DNA from: DASZIT01 sp035948855
GTDB taxonomy: Bacteria; Actinomycetota; Acidimicrobiia; Acidimicrobiales; RAAP-2
DNA length: 41,169 bases
NCBI GenBank assembly: GCA_035948855.1
Contig: DASZIT010000114.1
Coordinates: 1-41,169, forward strand
Direction: 5' to 3'
Translations under genes and position numbers: made by a program
Part shown: piece by piece, positions 22,217-29,511 of the stretch
How positions within the stretch are numbered: the stretch's first letter is position 1
How the letters are laid out: each line of letters opens with the position of its first letter
Notes under the pieces: generated by a model
Seen by the model: only the letters and a program-made list of their open reading frames with translations
Told to the model about the DNA's origin: nothing
The model's database searches: none

Positions 22217-25141
22217 TTAGGTCGCCGCCATACCGACGATCGGCCGGTTGAGGGGCTGGCCCCCCATCGAGCCGTTGAAGGGGGCGTCGCCGAAGGCGAA
22301 GATCCCGCCGTCGGACGCCACGAACCAGTAGCCCATTCCGTCGTTGGTGGACGTCATGCCGACCACCGGCTGGTTGAGGTGGATGGCTCCGGTGGAGCCG
22401 AAGAAGCCGGCGTCACCGAAGGCGAAGATCCCACCGTCCGACGCCACCAGCCAGTAGCCATGACCGCTGGGGGTGAAGTCCATTCCGACGATCGGTTTGT
22501 TCAGATGAATGGCGCCGGTGGAGCCGAAGAACCCGGCGTCGCCGAAGGCGAAGATTCCGCCGTCGGAGGCCACCAGCCAGTAGCCCCGGCCGTCAGGAGT
22601 GGACGACATGCCGACAATGGGCATGTTCAGATGGATGGCGCCGGTGGAGCCGAAGAACCCGGCATCCCCGAAGGCGAAGATCCCACCGTCGGAGGCGACC
22701 AGCCAATATCCCTGGCTGTCCGGGGTGGATGCCATACCGACGATCGGCCGGTTGAGAGGGATGCCCCCGGTGGAACCGAAGAAGCGGGCGTTCCCGAAGG
22801 AGAAGATCCCACCGTCCGAGGCCACCAGCCAGTAGCCGGTCGTTGCGGGCGGCGGACCCGGCGGGGTCACATTGAGGGTGAAGGTCCATGTGCCGATATT
22901 GCCGACACTGTCCTGGTCGGTACCGCTGACCGTATAAATGCCGGGTGCAGTTCCCGCAGCCGCCGTGATCCCCCCGGTGCCGCTGACCACCACGATCCCA
23001 GAGAACGCCGAGGGGGACTCGGCGTAGGCGACCGCTCCGGTGGCGTTGGTCACCGTGAGCTGCCCGCTGAAGCCGATCCCGAAGGGAACGGTGGCGGAGG
23101 TCGGGGGACCCTGGGCGAGGGTGGTGCCGGTGGTAAACGTCACCGTGGCAGTGGAAGTGATGGCGGCGCCGTTAATGGTGCCGCTGATGGTGGCCGTCCC
23201 GGTCGTCGCCGACGAGGTGAGGGTGGCGGTGTAGGTGCCGTTGGCCTTGTCGGTGACCACGCCGAGGGTACCTTTCGTGGTGGCCAGGGTAACGGTGCCG
23301 CCCGACGTGGTCAGGTTGGTGCCGCTGGCGTCCTTGGCCTGCACGGTGATAGTCGACGTCGAAGTCCCGTTGGCGACGATCGAAGTGGGGCTGGCAGTGA
23401 TGGTGGTCGTGGCCGCGCTAGCAGCCCCGGTGATCACCACTGCGGCGGCCGCGTTGACGGGGGTGGAATCCTGGGAGGTCGCCACACTGAAGGTGTTGGC
23501 CGGGTAGGTGCCGGCAATCGGGTTGGTGATCCCGGCGATGGTGACGGTGCCGGCGGTGCTGGCCGCGAGGGCACAGGTCCCGCTGAGCGTGATGGTGACG
23601 ACCTGACCGGCCGTCGCTCCCGTCGTGGTCCCGGTGCAGGTTCCGGTGAACCCGGAGTGGAAGGTGACCGTCGGCGTGGCCGGAATGATGAACGCAGAGT
23701 TGAACGTCACTGCGATGGTGTTGGGCGAGGCAAGGGCGCCGCCCGACGAGGTCGTAAAGCCCACCGTCCAGGTCGAGGTCGCGGCGGCCACCGATGAGCC
23801 CGGCGCGAAGGTCACGCCGGAAAGCGGGGTGGCTCCGATCAGTATCGGGGAGGCCGGATTGGCCGGGGTGACGTCGGCGGAGGTCGCCACGCTGAAGGTG
23901 TTGGCCGGGTAGCTACCGGCTACCGGGTTCATGATCCCGGCAATGGTGACGGTGGCCGCCGTGGAGTTGGCCAGCGCACAGCCCCCGCCGAGGATGAGGT
24001 TGACAGTATGACCGACAGTTGCCCCGGTTGTCGTCCCCGAACAGGTTCCGGTGAACCCGGCGCCCCAGGTGATCGCCGGTGAGGCTGGGAGGGTGAAGTT
24101 GGAGTTGAACGTCACCGAGATGGTGTTGGTCGCCACCAGGGCGCCGGCGGCGGAGCTGGTGAAACCCACCGTCCAGGTCGAAGTGGCGTTCGCCACTGTG
24201 GAGCCCGGGGTGAAGGTGACACCGGAGGGTGCCCCGATCAGCACTGGATTGACAACGCTGGCGGGCGTGGTGTCCTGGGAGGTCGCCACGCTGAAGCCGG
24301 GGTAGCTGCCGGCGGCCGGGTTGGTGATCCCAGCGATGGTGAGGGTGGCCGCCGTGGAGTTGGCAAGGGCACAAGCCGTGAGGGTGATGGTGACGACCTG
24401 ACCGACCGTCGCCCCCGTTGTCGCGGTACAGGCTCCGGTGAACCCGGACGCGTAGGTGACGGTCGGCGTGGCCGGGACGGTGAATCCGGCGTTGAACGTC
24501 GCCTTGATGGTGTTGGTCGCAGCCAGAGCACCGGTAGCAGAAGTGGTGAAGCCCACCGTCCACGTCGAGACGGCAAGGGGCACCGATGAGCCGGGCGTGA
24601 AGGTGACACCGGCCGGCGAAGTCGGAGTGATCACCACATCACTCGCGGGGTGCCCGATGGTGTCGGTCGTCGTCGCCACGCCGAAGGTGGCGAGGACGTA
24701 GGTGCCGGCTGCCGGGTTGGTGACCCCGGCGATGGTGAGGGCGACGGCCGTGCTGGCGGCAACGGTGCAGCCGGCCGGGAGGGTGATCACGACGACGCTC
24801 GCCGCCCCCGACGCCACTGGGGTCGCGCAGGTTCCAGTGGTTCCGGACGTGAAGGTAACGGTCGGCGTGACCGGGACGGTGAAGCTGGAGTTGAACGTCA
24901 CCGAGATGTTGTTGCCGGCGGCCAGGGCCCCGGCGCCGGAGGTCGTGAAGCCCACGTTCCAGGTCGAGGTGGCATGGGCGACGGCTGAACCCGGTACAAA
25001 GGTAACGCCAGTGGTGGCGGCGGACGCGACCTCCTGACCAACCAATGGCGCGGCAAAGCCAGCGATCACCACTGCTGGAAGGAGGATCCTCAGCGCTCGT
25101 CGAACAAACGACCTCTTCTTCGAACTGGTTTCACGCACCAT
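22217..25141 (-). CDS. secreted repeat protein: four Ig-like repeats, invasin-like domain and five YWLVASDGG repeats
   Basis: A 974-residue exported protein. Residues 1-41 are a signal peptide with basic KKRSFVRRALR, a hydrophobic core and a probable cleavage at ASA. Four tandem domains of about 130 residues follow (roughly 44-177, 178-306, 307-438 and 441-573). Each begins GVTFTPGS and contains STWTVGFT, one cysteine pair and LTIAGITNPAAGSYP. Residues 574-671 are an invasin/Big_1-type Ig-like domain (SIVANGTSTSTITVQAKDASG). Residues 680-758 resemble a putative Ig domain. The C-terminus (769-974) is five repeats of exactly 42 residues beginning GYWLVASDGGIFAFGDA. I see no LPXTG or C-terminal anchor. 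The function is probably adhesion or surface structure. I know the terminal repeat as common in Acidimicrobiia. Confidence 0.85.
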   Translation of the reverse strand: MVRETSSKKRSFVRRALRILLPAVVIAGFAAPLVGQEVASAATTGVTFVPGSAVAHATSTWNVGFTTSGAGALAAGNNISVTFNSSFTVPVTPTVTFTSGTTGTCATPVASGAASVVVITLPAGCTVAASTAVALTIAGVTNPAAGTYVLATFGVATTTDTIGHPASDVVITPTSPAGVTFTPGSSVPLAVSTWTVGFTTSATGALAATNTIKATFNAGFTVPATPTVTYASGFTGACTATTGATVGQVVTITLTACALANSTAATLTIAGITNPAAGSYPGFSVATSQDTTPASVVNPVLIGAPSGVTFTPGSTVANATSTWTVGFTSSAAGALVATNTISVTFNSNFTLPASPAITWGAGFTGTCSGTTTGATVGHTVNLILGGGCALANSTAATVTIAGIMNPVAGSYPANTFSVATSADVTPANPASPILIGATPLSGVTFAPGSSVAAATSTWTVGFTTSSGGALASPNTIAVTFNSAFIIPATPTVTFHSGFTGTCTGTTTGATAGQVVTITLSGTCALAASTAGTVTIAGITNPIAGTYPANTFSVATSQDSTPVNAAAAVVITGAASAATTTITASPTSIVANGTSTSTITVQAKDASGTNLTTSGGTVTLATTKGTLGVVTDKANGTYTATLTSSATTGTATISGTINGAAITSTATVTFTTGTTLAQGPPTSATVPFGIGFSGQLTVTNATGAVAYAESPSAFSGIVVVSGTGGITAAAGTAPGIYTVSGTDQDSVGNIGTWTFTLNVTPPGPPPATTGYWLVASDGGIFSFGNARFFGSTGGIPLNRPIVGMASTPDSQGYWLVASDGGIFAFGDAGFFGSTGAIHLNMPIVGMSSTPDGRGYWLVASDGGIFAFGDAGFFGSTGAIHLNKPIVGMDFTPSGHGYWLVASDGGIFAFGDAGFFGSTGAIHLNQPVVGMTSTNDGMGYWFVASDGGIFAFGDAPFNGSMGGQPLNRPIVGMAAT
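22220..22837 (-). repeat. five tandem 126-bp coding repeats (42-residue YWLVASDGG units)
   Basis: The encoded units start at protein residues 769, 811, 853, 895 and 937, a strict 42-residue period. Units two to four are nearly identical (DAGFFGSTGAIHLN), while the first and last diverge. Near-identity of the central units points to recent duplication or gene conversion. Confidence 0.9.
23423..25012 (-). repeat. four tandem coding repeats of about 390 bp (Ig-like units)
   Basis: The encoded units of 129-134 residues share GVTFxPGS, STWTVGFTTS, TIxVTFNSxF and AGITNPxAG. They are more diverged than the C-terminal 42-residue units, so this duplication is older. Confidence 0.85.
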
Positions 25142-25193
25142 GTCGCCCCCTTGCGGCTCCGGGTTTCATCCGGGAATCAGCGAGTCACAATTT

Positions 25194-25221
25194 GCGGGCA
25201 GTGCCCGCGCACTGAGCCCGC
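25194..25221 (-). other. strong hairpin in the leader of the secreted repeat protein gene
   Basis: Arms GCGGG/CCCGC and CAGTGC/GCACTG form 11 base pairs with a two-base bulge and a four-base loop. It lies 53-80 bases upstream of the ATG at 25141 on the transcribed strand and has no T-tract, so it is not an intrinsic terminator. It may be a structured leader element. I could not match it to a riboswitch class by eye. Confidence 0.5.
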
Positions 25222-25233
25222 ACTAATCGGTTA

Positions 25234-25293
25234 CGACCGTTGGTCCGATCTCCGATCTCTTTCGACCGTAGGTCCGAATCCGACAAGTGTCAA
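25234..25293 (-). promoter_or_regulatory. promoter with two copies of a CGACCGTWGGTCCGA operator
   Basis: On the minus strand TTGACA (25293-25288) and TACGGT (25270-25265) are separated by 17 bases, a plausible promoter for the secreted repeat protein. Two copies of CGACCGTWGGTCCGA lie at 25234-25248 and 25263-25277, differing at one base. Each holds the inverted repeat GACC-N3-GGTC. The upstream copy overlaps the -10 box and the other lies just after the expected start point, which suits repression. Confidence 0.5.
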
Positions 25294-25594
25294 TCGCCTG
25301 CGAACACCATCGGCCGGTATCGACGCCGTCGAACATGCCTTTGCGCCGATGGGTCGCCCCGACGACACCTCGAGGGCGCGTCGTACTCGTGACCCCACCA
25401 GTAGGTGGAAAGTGTTGGTATCACATGGAAAACCGTGATTCACCGACCGGCCCGTACTCGGATGGAGGACAACCAAGACAAAAACGTCTCCCTCGACACA
25501 AATTCACCAAGGCGTCGTCATGTCGCGACTCGACCGCTCTCCGTGGTTCTCTTCGCGAGTCTCGGTACGGGAGGCTCCGGTTCAGGCGAACCGT
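25294..25594. other. intergenic stretch without a recognised gene
   Basis: This lies between the promoter of the secreted repeat protein and the 3' end of cysQ. Open frames across it are arginine/serine/proline-rich, resemble no family and run into cysQ in antisense. It does not look coding. I see no RNA gene, terminator or mobile element here. Confidence 0.5.
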
Positions 25595-26356
25595 TCATCC
25601 GAATTCGGACAACGCCGAGAGAGCGGCATCGGCCAACGTGGGGTGGCAGACGAGCAGATCGGGCAGCCACGGGTCGGGAAGCCCGTACCGTAGGGGCGAG
25701 CCGTCGATCCGGCTGGCGTGCAGGCCGGTGGCGAGGGCCACCGCGACCGGCGCCGCCGAATCCCACTCGTACTGCCCGCCGGCGTGGATGTAGATGTCCG
25801 CCTGGCCCCGGATCACCGCGGCGATCTTGGCCCCCGCCGAGCCCATGGCGACGGTGGTGGCTCCCAGCCGGTCGGCCAACGCTTGGGCGACCGCCGGCGG
25901 TCGGGAGCGGCTGACTACCAACCTCGGCACCGGGGCCGGGTCCGAGAGCGCCGGGGGCGCTGACGTCCCGAGCACCACCTGGAGAGCCGGAAGGCCAACG
26001 GCGCCGACTACTGGGTCGCCATCGATGGCCAGGGCCACATGGACGGCCCAGTCATCCCGGCCCTCACCGAACTCCCGGGAGCCGTCGAGCGGATCGATGA
26101 TCCACAGCCGATCGGCACCGGCCATCTCCGCACCCTCTTCCGACCGGACCGCGTCGTGAGGGAACCGGGCGGCCAGCTCGGTCGCCAGGAGCTCATGCGA
26201 CAGCCTGTCCCCCTCATCGCTGAGCGTGCGTCCCGACCGCGGCGACCGGGATCGGAGCTCCATCAGCAGGTCGCCGGCGTCCCGGGCGAGCTCGATGGCC
26301 GCCAGGTGTTCAGCTTTGGGCACAGCAGTGTCCGGAGTCAGATCGGCAGCAGCCAC
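25595..26356 (-). CDS. cysQ: 3'(2'),5'-bisphosphate nucleotidase / inositol monophosphatase family
   Basis: A 253-residue CysQ-like phosphatase. The metal-site motifs are SEEG (about residue 72), DPLDGSREF (about 88-96) and EWDSAAPVA near 197, in the order and spacing of the lithium-sensitive phosphatase family. CysQ hydrolyses 3'-phosphoadenosine 5'-phosphate, the by-product of PAPS-dependent sulfotransferases, to AMP. A sulfotransferase gene lies 1.2 kb away, divergently transcribed, which makes that role attractive; inositol phosphatase activity is the alternative. The GTG start at 26356 follows AAGGAG at six bases. Its promoter (TTGACG, 17 bases, TATAGA) overlaps the promoter of the divergent DUF1214 gene. 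Confidence 0.85.
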   Translation of the reverse strand: MAAADLTPDTAVPKAEHLAAIELARDAGDLLMELRSRSPRSGRTLSDEGDRLSHELLATELAARFPHDAVRSEEGAEMAGADRLWIIDPLDGSREFGEGRDDWAVHVALAIDGDPVVGAVGLPALQVVLGTSAPPALSDPAPVPRLVVSRSRPPAVAQALADRLGATTVAMGSAGAKIAAVIRGQADIYIHAGGQYEWDSAAPVAVALATGLHASRIDGSPLRYGLPDPWLPDLLVCHPTLADAALSALSEFG

Positions 26357-26366
26357 CAGGTGCTCC

Positions 26367-26420
26367 TTGTCAACGGGTCCGAGATGTCGTATCTATAAGG
26401 GACGTGTCTCCCACCGTCAA
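26367..26420. promoter_or_regulatory. overlapping promoters for cysQ and the DUF1214-sulfotransferase operon
   Basis: Plus strand: TTGTCA (26367-26372), 17 bases, TATCTA (26390-26395). Minus strand: TTGACG (26420-26415), 17 bases, TATAGA (26397-26392). The two -10 boxes share the bases of TATCTATA, so two polymerases could not occupy them together. Both elements are good matches for a GC-rich genome. Confidence 0.6.
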
Positions 26421-26435
26421 ACACAGATTCCGCGG

Positions 26436-27533
26436 GTGACGGTGACCGGAGACGGACCGCTGGCCCTGGAAGCCTGGCGATTCGTGCGCCAGATGCTCGA
26501 CGACCTGACCAAATCGGTTGAGGCCGAGGCCGAGAACGAGTTGGAGCTGCTCGAGGGCCTTCGCGTCCTGGCCCGGGCAACCGCGTTGTGCTCCGAGCTC
26601 TCGCTCGACATCGACCCCGAGGCTCCCTGGTTCTTCTCCATGAACACCGAGGCCCGGCTCATCGGTGGCCCGGCGCCCGACGGCGAGTACTTCCTGGCCA
26701 TGATCGACGGCCGCCACCGCTATCGGGTGGGCGGCTCTCGAGGAACCACCGCCTACCTCGGATTCCAGGTGCTGGCCGGCGTCGGCCTCACCCCGCGGCG
26801 CATGGCCACCTACATCTCCGACCGCGAGCTTTCGTTGACCGACGACGGGGGCTTTGCCTTTGTGCTGGCCGCCCAAGAGCCGACCGCCGGGGAGCTGGCC
26901 GGCGACCCGTGGATCCCCATTCCCGAGGACAGCTCGGCCATCCTGGTCCGCGAGTACATCGCCGATCGAGCCACCGAGGTCCCGGCCGGGCTCAGCATCG
27001 AGCCGCTGGATCCGCCGAACCTCCCCCCGCCGCCAACCGACGAAGTCCTGGCCCAACAGCTAACCGGCATGGCGTGGTCGATCGCCAAGCTCACCACGCT
27101 GCACCGGACCATCAGACCCGAGCTGCTCGAGCAGCCCAATCATCTGGTCACCGCCGAAGCCGCCGAGCTCGGGGCGGCCGACACCACCCCGGACAATCTC
27201 TACATGATCGGCACCTTCCGCCTCGATCCCGACCAGGCACTGGTCATCGACCTGGTGCCGCCCAACACCCGCTACTGGAGCGTCACCGTCGAGAACATCT
27301 GGCACGAATGCATCGACCCGCGCCGGCGGCGCAGCTCGATCACCAACGCCAGCGCCGTGGCCGCAGACGGGGGCACCGTACGGATCGTCGCCGCCGCCAC
27401 CGATCCGGGAGTCGACAACTGGCTCGACACCGGAGGCCGCCATCGGGGATTCGTGACCATCCGATGGCTCGACAACCCCGACCCCCCGCCGGTCACCACC
27501 CGGGTCCTGCCGGTCGCCGAGGTGGGTCGCTGA
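26436..27533 (+). CDS. DUF1214 domain-containing protein
   Basis: A 365-residue protein of the DUF1214 type, common in actinobacteria but without an assigned activity. The family's C-terminal part is clear: PDNLYMIGTFRLDPDQALVIDLVPPNTRYWSVTVENIWHE, then a late HRGFVTIRWL. The N-terminal 150 residues are helical (AWRFVRQMLDDLTKSVEAEAENELELLEGLRVLAR). There is no signal peptide. The start is uncertain. I use GTG 26436, about 34 bases after the predicted transcription start; GTG 26442 is equally possible, and longer versions would run back into cysQ. The stop TGA overlaps the ATG of the sulfotransferase gene (TGATG), so the two are coupled. Confidence 0.75.
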   Translation: MTVTGDGPLALEAWRFVRQMLDDLTKSVEAEAENELELLEGLRVLARATALCSELSLDIDPEAPWFFSMNTEARLIGGPAPDGEYFLAMIDGRHRYRVGGSRGTTAYLGFQVLAGVGLTPRRMATYISDRELSLTDDGGFAFVLAAQEPTAGELAGDPWIPIPEDSSAILVREYIADRATEVPAGLSIEPLDPPNLPPPPTDEVLAQQLTGMAWSIAKLTTLHRTIRPELLEQPNHLVTAEAAELGAADTTPDNLYMIGTFRLDPDQALVIDLVPPNTRYWSVTVENIWHECIDPRRRRSSITNASAVAADGGTVRIVAAATDPGVDNWLDTGGRHRGFVTIRWLDNPDPPPVTTRVLPVAEVGR

Positions 27534-28711
27534 TGGGCTCCGAACGATTCGACCGCGACCGCCTGGTGACCGAAGCGATTGCCGCCACCGGGGAGGACGA
27601 CTTCGGCGGCACCGCCTGGCAGGAGGGTCTCGACGTCCTCCTCGACTCGTTGATGCAGGAAGCCCGCCTCAACGACCTCGGAGTGGAGATCGCCAGTGCC
27701 GAGATCGCCAACTACCTGGCCACCCGGTTGGCCATCAACGCCTGGCGGCGCGACCACCCCGCGGTCGCCACCGGCGCCATCGAGCAGCCGCTGGTCATCG
27801 TCGGCCAACCCCGTACCGGCACCACCATCCTCCACGACCTCCTGGCCCAGGATCCGGACCTGCGGGCCCCGCTGACCTGGGAGGTCGACCGTCCGCTCCC
27901 GCCCCCGGAGACCGAGACCTACGGGACCGATCCACGGATCGCCGAGGTACAGGCGAACATCGACATGGCCGAGTCGCTGATGCCGGGGTTCACCACCTTC
28001 CATCCGATGGGGGCCCTCCTCGGCCAGGAGTGCGTGCGCATCACCGCCGGCGACTTCCGCAGCATGATCTTCTCCATCCAGTACCGGGTGCCGACGTACA
28101 ACCGTTGGCTCCTCCACGACGCCGATCTCAGCTCCGCCTACCAATGGCACCGGCGCTATCTCCAGCACCTGCAGTCGCGCCATCCCGCCGATCAGTGGCT
28201 GCTCAAGTCACCCGCCCACCTCTGGTCCCTCGACAACCTGGCCTCCGAGTACCCCGACGCCATCATCATCCAGACCCATCGGGACCCGCTCAAGGTCATC
28301 GCCTCGACCAGCGCCCTGGCCGCCCATCTGCGGGGAATGGCCACCGACGAGACCTCGCTCCCCGAGATCGCCGCCGACTACGCCGACGACATCTTCTTGG
28401 GACTCGACCGGGGAATGGAGGCCCGGGACCGGGGAACCTTCCCGCCCGACCAGGTGGTGGACGTCCATTTCTCCGAGTTCGTGGACGACCCGTTCTCGAC
28501 CATCAACCAGCTCTACGCCGCCCTCGGCCGGGAGCTCACCGGGGATACCGAGCAGCGCATGCGTGCCTTTCTGGCCAGCAATCCCGGCGACGGGGGCGGG
28601 GGCGGGGCTCGTTACCGGTTCGCCGACACCGGGCTCGACGCGGACGAGCTGCGCGAGCGGTCCGCCCGCTATCAGGAGCGCTTCGGGGTGGTGTCCGAAC
28701 CGGTGCGCTGA
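27533..28711 (+). CDS. sulfotransferase family protein
   Basis: A 392-residue PAPS-type sulfotransferase. The 5'-phosphosulfate loop is VIVGQPRTGTTILHDLL (loop residues 91-98), and the 3'-phosphate-binding region is IIIQTHRDPLKVIASTSAL. LLKSPAHLWSLDNL lies between them, a typical actinobacterial arrangement. The likely product is a sulfated lipid or other hydroxylated substrate; the acceptor is unknown. By-product PAP could be cleared by the CysQ-like enzyme encoded across the shared promoter. The ATG overlaps the DUF1214 stop. The last 40 bp overlap the 3' end of the convergent TetR gene. Confidence 0.87.
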   Translation: MGSERFDRDRLVTEAIAATGEDDFGGTAWQEGLDVLLDSLMQEARLNDLGVEIASAEIANYLATRLAINAWRRDHPAVATGAIEQPLVIVGQPRTGTTILHDLLAQDPDLRAPLTWEVDRPLPPPETETYGTDPRIAEVQANIDMAESLMPGFTTFHPMGALLGQECVRITAGDFRSMIFSIQYRVPTYNRWLLHDADLSSAYQWHRRYLQHLQSRHPADQWLLKSPAHLWSLDNLASEYPDAIIIQTHRDPLKVIASTSALAAHLRGMATDETSLPEIAADYADDIFLGLDRGMEARDRGTFPPDQVVDVHFSEFVDDPFSTINQLYAALGRELTGDTEQRMRAFLASNPGDGGGGGARYRFADTGLDADELRERSARYQERFGVVSEPVR

Positions 28712-29301
28712 GCCTCGGGCAGCAAGAGGGCGACCACGTCGCTGAGTGACCGGTACACCTCTTTGATCGGCAGCCGTCCCGCCGACCACGCCCGCAACGA
28801 ACTGTCGAGCACGGCATCCGCGACCCGCACCATCCGCAGGGCGATCTCGGTTTCGAAGCCTTCGAGCGCGGCCAGATAGACCTGGTTGGTGGTCGCATCC
28901 AACCGGTTCAATACATCGGAGGCGAAGGGGTCTTCGGAGACTTCCAGGCGGGCGACCAGTTTCGCCAATTGCGGGCGTCGCTCGAATGCCCGAACCGATC
29001 GGTGGAGCGCGTCCTCCAGACGAGAGGCGGGGTCCGTGCCGGCCAGCGACCGGCGGGTGATGTTGGCGGGGAGGGTCCCAGCCCACTGCACCAACACCTC
29101 GCCGAAGAGTTGCTCCTTGGACGAGAAGTAGTGGTACACCGTGCCCAAAGCCACCGAGGCGCCTTCGGCCACGTCCTTGACCTGGATGCGCTCGTACTCA
29201 CGGACTTCGAGCATGGCCAGCGCGGTGTCGACGATCCGTTGACGGCGGGCAGCCTGGTTGGTGCTGAGGCCTCCCGGGCCGGGCTGTTCGTTTTGGAGCA
29301 C
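28672..29301 (-). CDS. TetR family transcriptional regulator
   Basis: A 209-residue TetR-family protein with the DNA-binding helices at about 39-63 (RIQVKDVAEGASVALGTVYHYFSSKEQLF). The ligand domain has RRPQLAKLVARLEVSEDPFASDVLNRL. The general look is of KstR-like regulators of lipid or steroid metabolism, but that is only a resemblance. The GTG at 29301 has AGGAG four bases upstream; a GTG at 29313 is possible. It diverges from the amidohydrolase gene at 29512, and an AT-rich palindrome lies between them (29429-29438), a probable operator. Its 3' end overlaps the sulfotransferase gene by 40 bp. Confidence 0.87.
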   Translation of the reverse strand: MLQNEQPGPGGLSTNQAARRQRIVDTALAMLEVREYERIQVKDVAEGASVALGTVYHYFSSKEQLFGEVLVQWAGTLPANITRRSLAGTDPASRLEDALHRSVRAFERRPQLAKLVARLEVSEDPFASDVLNRLDATTNQVYLAALEGFETEIALRMVRVADAVLDSSLRAWSAGRLPIKEVYRSLSDVVALLLPEAQRTGSDTTPKRS

Positions 29302-29407
29302 GGTGCTCCTCACCGGTAGGTCGCCCCGGTTGGCGGGGGAATCCGTGGTCCCATACCCTGCTCCTCTTGCGATCGCGGCCGGAAATGGATTGGCTTGACC
29401 AGGCCGT

Positions 29408-29445
29408 TTGACAAATCGAAACTAGATTCTAATATTAGTATAGTT
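29408..29445 (+). promoter_or_regulatory. AT-rich promoter and palindrome between TetR and amidohydrolase genes
   Basis: TTGACA (29408-29413) is followed by an unusually AT-rich stretch with the perfect palindrome CTAATATTAG (29429-29438). Wider arms AACTA (29420-29424) and TAGTT (29441-29445) are nearly concentric with it. A -10 box is probably within AATATT or TATTAG. The site suits the TetR regulator encoded divergently. Confidence 0.55.
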
Positions 29446-29511
29446 CGGCAGCAACCGCAGCCACATCCGACCGCGCCGGCGGCGGACCCATCGAAGGGGG
29501 AAGCACGGCCC

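Noticed and set aside
22220..22837. CRISPR-like array
   Set aside because: The repeats are 126 bp, contiguous, in frame and coding, without unique spacers.
25194..25221. Intrinsic terminator
   Set aside because: The stem is strong but no T-tract follows on either strand, and it lies in the leader of a gene rather than after one.
25287..25914. Plus-strand frames in the gap and across cysQ
   Set aside because: They are Arg/Ser/Pro-rich, have no recognisable domain, lie largely antisense to cysQ and have no convincing ribosome-binding site.
26588..27532. Long upstream extension of the sulfotransferase frame
   Set aside because: The extension is arginine/proline-rich and lies in another frame of the DUF1214 gene. 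The ATG at 27533 with its TGATG junction and the natural N-terminus of the family give the true start.
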